DNA of 64,000 nucleotides from JABDII01 sp963815325 (GTDB lineage Bacteria > Gemmatimonadota > Gemmatimonadetes > Gemmatimonadales > GWC2-71-9), in the NCBI GenBank assembly GCA_963815325.1, contig CAWFGG010000001.1, forward strand, positions 1-64,000, read 5' to 3'. The position numbers were made by a program, and so were the translations under genes. Below are positions 56,582-64,000 of the stretch, piece after piece (positions within the stretch are counted from its first letter, which is position 1; every line of letters begins with the position of its first letter). The notes beneath the pieces are model-generated. The model was given only the letters and a program-made list of their open reading frames with translations. It did not search any database and was not told the origin of the DNA.

Positions 56582-56664
56582 GCTATTGGCTATTGGCTAT
56601 CTCGGCTATTGGCTGGTCCGTGCAGAGACTAATAGCTAATAGCTAATAGCCAATGACTAATAGC
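56582..56664. repeat. Heptamer stem-loop element
   Basis: Left arm of CTATTGG units, loop with GTGCAGAGAC, right arm of TAATAGC units. The right arm reaches into the end of the LiaF-like gene and provides its stop. Confidence 0.8.
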
Positions 56665-57367
56665 CACTTCCCCTCTCTTCACGCCCACCTCGTCGTCCCA
56701 ACCACCCTTTCACTTTGTGCTTTACTCCCTCGAACGGAATCCGGTCGATCGGGTCGGCTTCCTTCTCCTTGATCTTGATGTCGGCCACGAACGCATCGCC
56801 GTGGAACCAGATGTTGATCACCGGCGCCACGGTGCGTTTGGCCCGGCTCCGGCTGTGCCCGACCGAGTTCATCACACCGTGAATCTCGTGCTCGATCTTG
56901 ACGTCGAGCGGCACGGTGATCTTGATCTCGGCGATATATGCCGAGATCTCGAGGTCCACGTCCTCGGTCAGGAACTCCGCCTCCCGGAAGTCCAGTTGCA
57001 GGCTCCCGAAGATCGCGAGGCACTTGATGCTCGGCGGGACGGTCCATGGCCCGGCCCGCTGCGCCGACCCGAACACGGCGGTGATCCGGAGCGGCTCGTC
57101 CGAGACGGCCAGGGCATCGGCCGGCGTGTAGTCGGGATACGCCTCGAGTTCGTACTGCTCCCCGCGTGCCAGGGCAGGCATGGGCTCGACGGGCGTGAGC
57201 CCCATCAAGTCGGCCACGATGGCCTCGATCATGGCGGCATTGGTGGCCTCTTGCACCAATCCAAACCGCGCCTCGAACGCCTCCACCGACAAGTCGCCCC
57301 GTGCCTGCGCCTGACACAAGAGCTCGATGGCCTGGGTGCGGGCGAGGGCGTGGGCGTTTGGCTGCAT
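56657..57367 (-). CDS. DUF1707/LiaF-like protein
   Basis: 236 residues. N-terminal DUF1707-type segment (AIELLCQAQARGDLSVEAFE, then ARFGLVQEAT), no membrane helix, then a LiaF/cell-wall-response-like beta-helix domain (AVFGSAQRAGPWTVPPSIKC, LAIFGSLQLDFREAEF, DVDLEISAYIAEIKITVP). Such proteins modulate envelope stress signalling. The last residues (GSGY) and stop come from the repeat. Confidence 0.75.
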   Translation of the reverse strand: MQPNAHALARTQAIELLCQAQARGDLSVEAFEARFGLVQEATNAAMIEAIVADLMGLTPVEPMPALARGEQYELEAYPDYTPADALAVSDEPLRITAVFGSAQRAGPWTVPPSIKCLAIFGSLQLDFREAEFLTEDVDLEISAYIAEIKITVPLDVKIEHEIHGVMNSVGHSRSRAKRTVAPVINIWFHGDAFVADIKIKEKEADPIDRIPFEGVKHKVKGWLGRRGGREERGSGY

Positions 57368-57424
57368 ATCGGGATCTGATGAGTGTCGGCTGTCGTGGCT
57401 AATGCAGGGATAGATCGCAGCAAG

Positions 57425-57492
57425 ACTAGCAGCTATTAGCTATTGGCTATTGGCTGGCCTGTTGCAGAGACCAATAGCTAATAGCCAATAGC
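57425..57492. repeat. Heptamer stem-loop element
   Basis: CTATTGG arms and a GTTGCAGAGA loop; pairs CTATTGGCTGG with CCAATAGC and further TAATAGC units. Confidence 0.8.
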
Positions 57493-57528
57493 GATTAATC
57501 ACCAGAAGCCATCGCTCCATCCCACTCT

Positions 57529-58148
57529 TCACGGCGCCCTCACCACCAGGTTCGCCCGGTGTGCATAGCCGATCGGTTGCCCGCCGATCGAGACCCGGTA
57601 CCAGCCTTGGTCGAGCGAATCGACCAGCACGGCGTCACCGGGCTCGAGTACCCGGACGGTGGGGGCGTCCCGACCGCGGCCCTGGCGCACGTTGACCCAG
57701 GTACTGGCGTAGCGCCGCGACTGTTGGCCGGTGGGAGCGGCGGCGGGCGGCGGTAGAACCGGGGCCGGGGCCGCTACCGCCGGAGTGGTGTCGGCCACCG
57801 GGACCTGTGGCTGGCTGTCCTGTCTGATCTGCCCGACGGCTGCCGTATCAGGCACGGCGGTGTCGATCGGCTGCTGCTGCTGCGCCGCGGGCGCTGGCGG
57901 CGGCACGCTCGCCACGCCCGACTCCGGGCCCGCGCTCGACGAGCCGCGCCAGCTTTGGAACGCCACGACCACGGCGGCCAGGGCCACCAGGGCCAGGGCC
58001 ACGATCAGTGCCGGCCGCACCATCCTGGCCCGGGGCGGCGGAATGCTGAGCCGAGCTGCTGCGGCGGGAACTGGTAGCCGCAATGCGGGCATTGCGTCGC
58101 GATGCTCAGCATCGTCTTGCCGCATTCCGGGCAGTCCATGTAGGCCAT
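57529..58148 (-). CDS. Zinc-ribbon, membrane-anchored SH3b protein 2 (one frameshift)
   Basis: ATG 58148: MAYMDCPECGKTMLSIATQC and PHCGYQFPP form the zinc ribbon. After one indel near 58045 follow a membrane helix (PALIVALALVALAAVVVAF), a Gln/Pro-rich linker and an SH3b domain (TWVNVRQGRGRDAPTVRVLE, DQGWYRVSIGGQPIGY). About 206 residues. Same architecture as 55711-56502, with the LiaF-like gene between them. Confidence 0.72.
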
Positions 58149-58349
58149 GATAGGTCGGAATATCGATTCGGCGGGTGGGTCGGGGCAACGGGTGAGTTGC
58201 AGGGAGGGATCGCTGAAGGGCTGCCTGCGAGTAGCTATTGGCTTCTTGAGGGAGCAGGGAGTAGGGAGTAGGGAGTCGGATTGTTGCCCACTCCTCACTC
58301 CTTACTCCTCACTCCTTACTCCTTACTCCTTACTCCGTCTCTTCGCTCC
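58149..58349. repeat. Intergenic heptamer tract
   Basis: 58251-58275 carries GGGAGTA-type units and 58288-58340 ACTCCTT/ACTCCTC units in the opposite sense, so the two can pair. No gene seen. Confidence 0.7.
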
Positions 58350-60395
58350 TTACGGCGTCAGCCTACATCCCTCCACCTTCCCGCCCTGCGCCCCACAGAT
58401 CACCCCGCGCAGGAAGTCGAACTGGACCTGATAATACTCCATCAGGTTCTCGAGGCCCTTGATGCCGTGGCCTTGGCCCTCGAATTCGACGTAGGTCACC
58501 GGCTTCCCCAGTTCGACGGCCTTGTCGTTGAACTGGCGGCTCTCGCTCACGCCGACGCGGTTGTCGTTGGAGCCGTGGGTCAGGAGCAGCGGTGCCTGGA
58601 GTATGTCCACATGAGCGAGTGGTGATCGGTCGAGCAGTTTGTCGCGCTCGGTCTTCGGGTCGCCCGCCTCGAGGATGATCCAGTCGGGAATATTGGTGGC
58701 GTCGTAGAAGGTCACGATGCTCGAGAATCCGGCGTGACTCAACCCGAACCCGAGAGGGTAGGATTCGTTCCGTCCGTTGGTTGCCGGTGGAAAGGTGAGC
58801 GCCCGCATGGTGGCGTAGCCGCCGTGCGACCCGCCGGACACGCCGATCTGATTTGGGGCGAGGCCCAACTTCTTCTCCAGAAACTTGGCGCCGTAGAATA
58901 GATCAACGATCTCGTCGCCGCCCAGGTCGCGGTCGTTGAGCGCCATGAACTCCTTGCCGAAGCCGCTGCTGCCGCGGACCGCGGGCGAGAGCCAGCTGAT
59001 CCCCGCCTCACAGTAGATGTGCTGCTGGGTCGAATAGCTGTTGCCGCCTCCGTAGAACGACGTGATCACGGCCAGGCGTTCAGCCGGATTCGACCGCGCC
59101 AGCTTCGGTGTCATGAGGTAGGCGTGGAGCTTCCGCTGCGCCCCGCTCTTGGGGTCGACATCGAACGTGGGATACTCGATGCGCTCCACGCTGCACTGCT
59201 CGATGGCGCGGGCAATACCCTCCGGAAGCCGGATCTTGGGCTCGAGAGTCCAGACGGGCTTGCCACGCTCCAGCGTAATCCACATCTCATCGGCGCGAAA
59301 CGGTGACGCCGCCGAGGCCATGGAGACGATGAAGTGGTTCTTGTCGTCGAAGCCGATGACGCCGATGTTGGCGTCGAACGTCTTCTGGCCCAGGACCTTG
59401 CCCGTCTCGGGATCGATCACCTGCATCACATTCTCGTGCGGCCGGTCGAGCGTCTGGAGGATGAGATTCCGTCCATCGATGTCCAACAGCGTATGCCAGG
59501 CCTGTTCCTCGACGGTGGTCACCTGACGAGCCGTCCGCGCCGCGAGATCGTACACGTACAAGTTGGCGTAGCCGGTCTCATCCGACACATAGTAGAATCG
59601 GTCGCTATCGAGCCAGCCCTTCTCGTAGGAACCCAGCGCATAGCGCTCGATCCCATCGGGCAGTAGCATCTCGAGTTTGGGTTCCGAGGCCGTGAGGTCC
59701 AGATAGGCCAGGTTGCCCTGTTTCCGGTGGCCATTCCGGTTGAGCTTGAGCACCACCCCGCTCCCGTCGGGCCGGAAGTTTACGCTGGTCCATACCATGC
59801 GATACTCGGCGCCTTCTTCGCACAGGACCTCGCGATTGAGACCGCTGGCAGGATCGAGCAGGGTCAGGCAATTGCGATAGGGCTCGGTCGTGCCGTAGCG
59901 CGCGATGTAGCCGATGGTCTTATTGTCCTTCGAGAAGCCCCAGCCGTAGATGTAGGGCACCCAGGTGAGCCGCTCGAGCGACCCGTCCTCGAGCGACATG
60001 CGAGAGAGATTGATGACCTCGTCGTTCTTCTCGTCGCTCAACAGGATCATGTCGCCGCTGAGCGAGTCGTACCGGGTGCCCCAGTAGTTGCGGGTGGACC
60101 AATCGATATCGTGGAGCCGATGTCCTTGTTCCGGGCTCACCATGCCCGACCCCCTCCCCACCGTGAGAGGTTGGACCATCAGAAAGTTTCCCTCGGGCGT
60201 GGTATGGAAATAGAGCAGCCGGCCGGCATCGAAGTCGGCGTTCCATCCACCATACGGAAAACCCTGGAAATAGGGCTGGAGGTCGATGGTGCGGCCCAAG
60301 AGACTCACGGTGTACGTGGCCGCGTCCTGGGCCGGGAGTTGCCCGGGCGAGAGCATCCAGCCGACGAAGGCAATGAGGATCAGTCGTTTCAACAT
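58350..60395 (-). CDS. Exported S9-family (prolyl oligopeptidase-like) peptidase
   Basis: 681 residues with a signal peptide. N-terminal beta-propeller (WSTRNYWGTRYDSLSGDMIL, YVSDETGYANLYVYDL) and C-terminal alpha/beta hydrolase domain with Ser in GVSGGSHGGYAT (about 517), Asp in HGSNDNRV (about 611) and His in FEGQGHGI (about 640). It should cleave peptides in the periplasm. Intact, unlike many neighbours. ATG 60395 chosen over an in-frame GTG 9 bp upstream. Confidence 0.87.
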   Translation of the reverse strand: MLKRLILIAFVGWMLSPGQLPAQDAATYTVSLLGRTIDLQPYFQGFPYGGWNADFDAGRLLYFHTTPEGNFLMVQPLTVGRGSGMVSPEQGHRLHDIDWSTRNYWGTRYDSLSGDMILLSDEKNDEVINLSRMSLEDGSLERLTWVPYIYGWGFSKDNKTIGYIARYGTTEPYRNCLTLLDPASGLNREVLCEEGAEYRMVWTSVNFRPDGSGVVLKLNRNGHRKQGNLAYLDLTASEPKLEMLLPDGIERYALGSYEKGWLDSDRFYYVSDETGYANLYVYDLAARTARQVTTVEEQAWHTLLDIDGRNLILQTLDRPHENVMQVIDPETGKVLGQKTFDANIGVIGFDDKNHFIVSMASAASPFRADEMWITLERGKPVWTLEPKIRLPEGIARAIEQCSVERIEYPTFDVDPKSGAQRKLHAYLMTPKLARSNPAERLAVITSFYGGGNSYSTQQHIYCEAGISWLSPAVRGSSGFGKEFMALNDRDLGGDEIVDLFYGAKFLEKKLGLAPNQIGVSGGSHGGYATMRALTFPPATNGRNESYPLGFGLSHAGFSSIVTFYDATNIPDWIILEAGDPKTERDKLLDRSPLAHVDILQAPLLLTHGSNDNRVGVSESRQFNDKAVELGKPVTYVEFEGQGHGIKGLENLMEYYQVQFDFLRGVICGAQGGKVEGCRLTP

Positions 60396-60589
60396 GGTCA
60401 GCACCTGGTTTGTTGGCCCTAGACGGCGAGGAGAGGGAAGGCGAGGTCGACATCGAGCACCGAGTCGACCTATTGTCGCCCATCAAGCATGAGAGGGTGA
60501 TGAAGGATCTCTGAAGCCCTGGCTTGCCTCCTGCTTCCGCCGGGTCTATGGATTAGGTCACTGCTGGAATCGACGCACATGAGACACTC

Positions 60590-61867
60590 ATGACTGAATC
60601 ATCGATGGCCGTAGCCATTGTGGGTGGTGGACTGGCAGGGCTCTGTGCCGCGCGGCGGCTCACCGAAGCCGGGGTCGATTGCTCGATCTACGAAGCGAGC
60701 GACCGGGTCGGAGGCAGGGTGGCGACCGACATGGTCGACGGCTTCCTCCTCGACCGGGGCTTCCAGGTGTTCCTGACCTCCTATCCGGAGGCCCGCCAGG
60801 TCCTGGATTACGAAGCACTCGAGCTGCACGAATTTCTGTCCGGCAGCCTGGTCCGCTGGAGCGGCCGGATGTACACCGTGGCCGATCCTTGGCGGCAGCC
60901 GCTCGAAGGGATGAAATCGCTGTTCACGCCCATCATGCGGCTCGGCGACGCACCGAAGCTCGCACGGCTCCGGCTGGAAGCGCTCGAGCGAACGCGGACC
61001 GGCGCCCCGGCGGAGCCGGACGAATCGACCATGCGATATCTCAAGAGCCTCGGCCTCTCGAGCGAGGTAATCACGCGCTTCGTGAAACCGTTCTTTGGCG
61101 GCGTCTTCCTCGATCCCGATCTCGCCACCTCGCGCTCGCTGTTCGACTTCGTATTCGCGATGTTCGCCACCGGGCAGGCCACGCTCCCGGCGTGCGGCAT
61201 GGCCGCGATACCCGAGCAGCTTCGCACGGGGCTCCCGCACGACATGGTACGACTCAACTCCCCGGTGCGGCGCGTTCGGCCGGGCGCGGTGGAGCTGGGT
61301 TCGGGTGAGGAGATTCTGGCGTCGCACATCATCCTCGCAACCGACGCAACGCAAGCCGCAGTGCTCTCGCCCATTCGTCCCAGGGTCACGTGGCATGGAT
61401 GCACGACCATCTACTTTGCCGCCGAGCGGCCGCCGTTCACCGAGCCGGTACTGGTCTTGAATGGCGACGGCCCCGCCAGCGGGCCGGTGAACCACCTCGC
61501 AGTGCCCAGCAACGTCGCTCCCTCATATGCTCCGCCAGGCGCGGCATTGGTATCTGCCACGGTGCTGGGGGTGCCCACCGATCGGGAATCGAGCCTGCTC
61601 GAACAAGTTCGGCAACAACTGACCGGCTGGTTCGGCCCCGGCGTGGGCACGTGGCGGCATCTCCGCACCGATCGCATCGCCCATGCGCTTCCCGCGTATC
61701 GCCTGAGCAGAGCACCCAATGCCGGCACCGCCGAACGAGTGGACGAGACCGTGTTCGCGTGCGGCGATTATGTGGAGAACCCCTCGATCAATGGTGCCAT
61801 GCTCTCCGGCCGCCGTGCCGCCGACCAGGTGCTCGCGCGGCTCGGCCTGGCTGCACCGGCGGCCTAG
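60590..61867 (+). CDS. FAD-dependent oxidoreductase, protoporphyrinogen oxidase/amine oxidase-like
   Basis: 425 residues. MAVAIVGGGLAGLCAARRL and YEASDRVGGRVATDMVDGFL are the FAD dinucleotide motif and the GGR extension of the flavin amine oxidase group; the C-terminal VFACGDYVENPSINGAMLSG completes the FAD site. Close relatives act on porphyrins, carotenoids or amines; the substrate is open. Followed 48 bp later by a membrane protein gene. Confidence 0.82.
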   Translation: MTESSMAVAIVGGGLAGLCAARRLTEAGVDCSIYEASDRVGGRVATDMVDGFLLDRGFQVFLTSYPEARQVLDYEALELHEFLSGSLVRWSGRMYTVADPWRQPLEGMKSLFTPIMRLGDAPKLARLRLEALERTRTGAPAEPDESTMRYLKSLGLSSEVITRFVKPFFGGVFLDPDLATSRSLFDFVFAMFATGQATLPACGMAAIPEQLRTGLPHDMVRLNSPVRRVRPGAVELGSGEEILASHIILATDATQAAVLSPIRPRVTWHGCTTIYFAAERPPFTEPVLVLNGDGPASGPVNHLAVPSNVAPSYAPPGAALVSATVLGVPTDRESSLLEQVRQQLTGWFGPGVGTWRHLRTDRIAHALPAYRLSRAPNAGTAERVDETVFACGDYVENPSINGAMLSGRRAADQVLARLGLAAPAA

Positions 61868-61915
61868 CGTTACCTATCTCATCGTGCTGCCCCAAGGCAC
61901 GGAACGGACTTCGAC

Positions 61916-62759
61916 GTGACGCACGATCGCCTCTACCGCGTGACATCCATCGGCCGGCCGCTCGACCCGAGCTATCGCACCAACCTGGCCGTGTTGGTGC
62001 TCATGCCCGTGGCCGCCCTTGTTGCCGCCGTGGCGGCGGCGATCCGCGGGGATGGACTCGGAGCAATCGCGGCACAGGCCCTGGTTGGTCCTACCGCGGC
62101 ATTCGGCGCCTGGGCATTGGCGCGTGAGCTGGCGCCGGACGACAACCCCGCCGCCTTCGTCAGCATGGCGCTGGCCTTTGCGGCGTCGCTCACCGTCGCC
62201 TCGCCGAGCCTGCTGCTCCTGTTCGCGACACTGGGTATGGTGCGGATCGTGAACCGGACGGTGGGCCCGCCCGCTCGCCTGACCGATTCCCTGGTAGTGC
62301 TCGGCCTGATCCTGGCGACGGCCTGGATCACCCGGAGCCCCGTGCTGCCGGTGGTCGGGGCGGTCGCGTTTGCGCTCGACGCGTCGCTCGAAGACGGCAC
62401 CCGCCGCCAGCTCGCATTCGCCGTGCTGGCCTTGGTCGGTGCGGCAGTGGCGCTTGGTGTGGTGGACACCGCGGACTGAAAGCCACACGCTTCCCGTTGC
62501 GACCGGTGCCCTGATTGGGGTCGTGAGCGTGGGGTTCGGCATCGCCATCGCGCGGACCCGCCGGGTGATCTCCGTGGCCGATGTGACCGGCCGGCCGTTG
62601 TCGGTGAAGCGTGTCCGGGCCGGAATGTTCATCGCATTACTCGTCGCGGTCCAGGCGGTGTTGCTGGGAACGGAAGGCCTCGAGCTGTCGGCCCTGGTCT
62701 GGGCCACGCTGGCAGGGGTGGTGGTTGGGGGGCTAGCGGGTAGGGAGAGATCACTGTAG
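61916..62759 (+). CDS. Multi-pass membrane protein (one frameshift)
   Basis: Hydrophobic helices VLVLMPVAALVAAVAAAI, AAFVSMALAFAASLTVASPS, LVVLGLILATAWITRSPVLP and LAFAVLALVGAAVALGVVD are followed, after one indel near 62470, by ALIGVVSVGFGIAIARTRRV, GMFIALLVAVQAVLLG and LVWATLAGVVVGGLAG. About 280 residues and seven to eight helices. No family recognised. Possibly co-transcribed with the oxidoreductase. Confidence 0.6.
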
Positions 62760-62767
62760 GGCCACCA

Positions 62768-62868
62768 GCTATTGGCTATGAGCTATTGGTCCTCGCCTGA
62801 CCAGCCAAGAGCCATTAGCCAATAGCTCTCACCCTGGAGCGATCCATCCCTGCACCTAGCCAATAGCA
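62768..62868. repeat. Heptamer stem-loop element, degenerate
   Basis: CTATTGG units at the left, GGTCCTCGCCTGACCAGCC in the middle, CCATTAGCCAATAGC and a further CTAGCCAATAGC at the right. The TGCAGAGAC loop is missing here. Confidence 0.65.
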
Positions 62869-62892
62869 TTCTTCCCGACCTCCCACAGCTTC

Positions 62893-63336
62893 TCACCGCA
62901 ATCCCACCACCGTCACGCCAGGGTTCCCGCGTCCCAGGTCCCGGTCGCTCTCGAGCTTGGGGAACTGCTTGACGATGGCGCTGCTCTTGGTGAAGTGCTC
63001 GCCCGCCACGTAGCTCCGGACCAAGCCCTGTCGCTCGAGCTCGGGCAGGACGCGACGCACCGCATCGCGGAGGCTCCCGCCCTTCCCGCTCGAACCGTAG
63101 CCGTGAATCACCTTGAGCACCTTCACGCCTTGCCGGCGCGCGGTCTCGATGCGCCGCTCGAGCTTGGCGAGCGCCTCGGTGACGGTGGGGTGGCCGGCCT
63201 CGAGGTTCAGCACTTGATACCACTCCTTGGTCTTGCCACCGCGGCTGGGCTGGACCTGAGCGCCGCAGAACGGACAGGTGCTCGGGTCGTCTTCCAGCGG
63301 GTTGCCGCAGGTGGGGCAGAGGGGGCTGGAGGTCAA
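62893..63336 (-). CDS. Zinc-ribbon plus Smr-domain protein
   Basis: 147 residues. N-terminal CPTCGNPLEDDPSTCPFCGA is a zinc ribbon. From residue ~40 the Smr pattern appears: LNLEAGHPTVTEALAKLERR, VKVLKVIHGYGSSGKGGSLR and LVRSYVAGEHF. Smr domains are nicking nucleases or RNA-binding units found in MutS2 and stand-alone proteins; here HGYGSSGKG is the phosphate loop. The target is unknown. Confidence 0.8.
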   Translation of the reverse strand: MTSSPLCPTCGNPLEDDPSTCPFCGAQVQPSRGGKTKEWYQVLNLEAGHPTVTEALAKLERRIETARRQGVKVLKVIHGYGSSGKGGSLRDAVRRVLPELERQGLVRSYVAGEHFTKSSAIVKQFPKLESDRDLGRGNPGVTVVGLR

Positions 63337-63349
63337 GAAACGGTGGGTG

Positions 63350-63424
63350 GCTATTGGCTATTGGCTATTGGCTATTGGCTATTGGCTAGCCGAATCTAAT
63401 GACCAATAGCTAATAGCTAATAGC
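63350..63424. repeat. Heptamer stem-loop element
   Basis: Five to six CTATTGG units, a short middle (CTAGCCGAATCTAATGA) and CCAATAGC/TAATAGC units that pair with the left arm. Confidence 0.8.
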
Positions 63425-63452
63425 CTTTGATCTGCTATCATACCTGCAGCGC

Positions 63453-64000
63453 CTACTGAAACTGCAGATTCCGCTCGAAGTCGCCGGGGCTGGTCGCGGC
63501 GGCCATCGCGGTCTTCTGGGAGATGTGGTCTTTCTTGAACAGCTCCATCAGGTGCTGGTCGAAGGTCTGCATGCCGTACTGCTCGCGACCCTCCTCGAGA
63601 TAGTCCTTGATCTCGGAGGTCTTTTCCTGGTTCGCGATGCACTCCGCGATGGTGGGCGTGTTCCGGAGGATCTCGACCGCCACGACCCGGCCCTGCCCGT
63701 CCTTCCGCGGCAGCAGGCGCTGCGAGATCACCGCCTTCAGCGTCTCCGCCAGCCTGAGTCGGGTGGGCTTCTGCTCGGCGGCGTCGAACACGCTCACCAG
63801 CCGGGTGATGGTCTTGATCGCATCGGTGGTGTGCACCGTGCTGAACACCAGGTGCCCCGTCTCCGCCGCCTTGAGCGCCACGTCGATGGTGGCCCGGTCG
63901 CGCATCTCGCCGACCATGATGATGTCGGGATCCTGCCGAAGGGCCGCCCGCAGTGCGTCCGCAAAGGTGCTGGTGTCGGTGCCGAGCTCGCGCTGAATGA
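63453..64000 (-). CDS. pilT: PilT, twitching motility ATPase (partial)
   Basis: 182 codons to the window edge; N-terminal half missing. Walker B region DPDIIMVGEMRDRATIDVAL, His box HLVFSTVHTTDAIKTI, and ISQRLLPRKDGQGRVVAVEI with PTIAECI are PilT features; EQYGMQTFDQHLMELFKKDH ends the family. PilT powers retraction of type IV pili. The first seen bases continue IQRELGTDTSTFADALR-like sequence upstream. Confidence 0.9.
   Translation of the reverse strand, partial: IQRELGTDTSTFADALRAALRQDPDIIMVGEMRDRATIDVALKAAETGHLVFSTVHTTDAIKTITRLVSVFDAAEQKPTRLRLAETLKAVISQRLLPRKDGQGRVVAVEILRNTPTIAECIANQEKTSEIKDYLEEGREQYGMQTFDQHLMELFKKDHISQKTAMAAATSPGDFERNLQFQ

Overview
The window is two unrelated pieces of DNA joined at about position 31,712. 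The left piece (1 to ~31.7 kb) reads as a methylotrophic proteobacterium, most likely a betaproteobacterium (inferred from gene families and order). The right piece (~31.7 to 64 kb) reads as a different GC-rich bacterium, possibly Gemmatimonadota (inferred from a Ser/Thr kinase with C-terminal repeats, an AfsR/SARP-type regulator, many lipoproteins and zinc-ribbon/SH3 proteins, and intergenic space packed with short tandem repeats that the left piece lacks). At the join a beta-RFAP synthase gene loses its C-terminal part and an HPr gene loses its N-terminal part at the same nucleotide. A chimeric metagenome contig is the simplest explanation.

Left piece. 1-655: YdjM-like membrane hydrolase, cut by the window edge. 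0.85-7.7 kb: iscR, a second cysteine desulfurase, iscS-iscU-iscA-hscB-hscA-fdx-iscX on the minus strand, with a sigma70-like promoter and an IscR half-site in front of iscR. Every gene from iscS to iscX carries indels, while everything from 5.97 to 31.4 kb is nearly clean. 7.7-13.4 kb: cysE, trmJ, suhB, a LOG-family phosphoribohydrolase, pentapeptide, BamE-like, secreted and Cache proteins. 13.6-25.3 kb: one-carbon block with NAD-dependent formate dehydrogenase (fdhA, fused NuoE/NuoF-type fdhB), two SoxH-like metallo-hydrolases, a SoxYZ-like carrier, a pterin carbinolamine dehydratase, and xoxF-xoxG-xoxJ for lanthanide methanol dehydrogenase. 25.7-31.7 kb: folK, fhcBADC (formyltransferase/hydrolase complex of the H4MPT pathway) and the cut beta-RFAP synthase gene. 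Together these cover methanol to formaldehyde, formyl-H4MPT to formate, and formate to CO2, plus cofactor synthesis. Three REP-like inverted repeats lie in this piece.

Right piece. 31.7-40.8 kb: HPr fragment, small Cys protein, two near-identical outer-membrane lipoprotein genes in a ~1.17 kb direct duplication, Fic protein with a paired palindromic operator, tyrosine phosphatase-like protein, SMP-30-like lipoprotein, an Xre/RES toxin-antitoxin pair and a histone-deacetylase-family protein. 41-46 kb: four-helix-bundle gene between inverted repeats, then a PDZ membrane protein and a translationally coupled epimerase-PAP2-epimerase-CPBP operon. 46-55.5 kb: alpha/beta hydrolase, lipoproteins, and a coupled Ser/Thr kinase + SARP/ATPase operon. 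Five promoters in this stretch share paired TTGACCCC-type direct repeats with an exact 11-bp period, the layout known for SARP operators; this is the best candidate for an undescribed regulatory system here. 55.7-64 kb: SH3/zinc-ribbon paralogues, LiaF-like protein, S9 peptidase, flavin oxidoreductase, membrane protein, Smr-domain protein and pilT (cut by the window end).

Intergenic DNA of the right piece is built from 7-bp and 8-bp tandem repeats, a stem-loop family with a conserved TGCAGAGAC loop, and paired palindromes starting TCATCCCGAG. In several unrelated genes the stop codon lies inside the heptamer tract.
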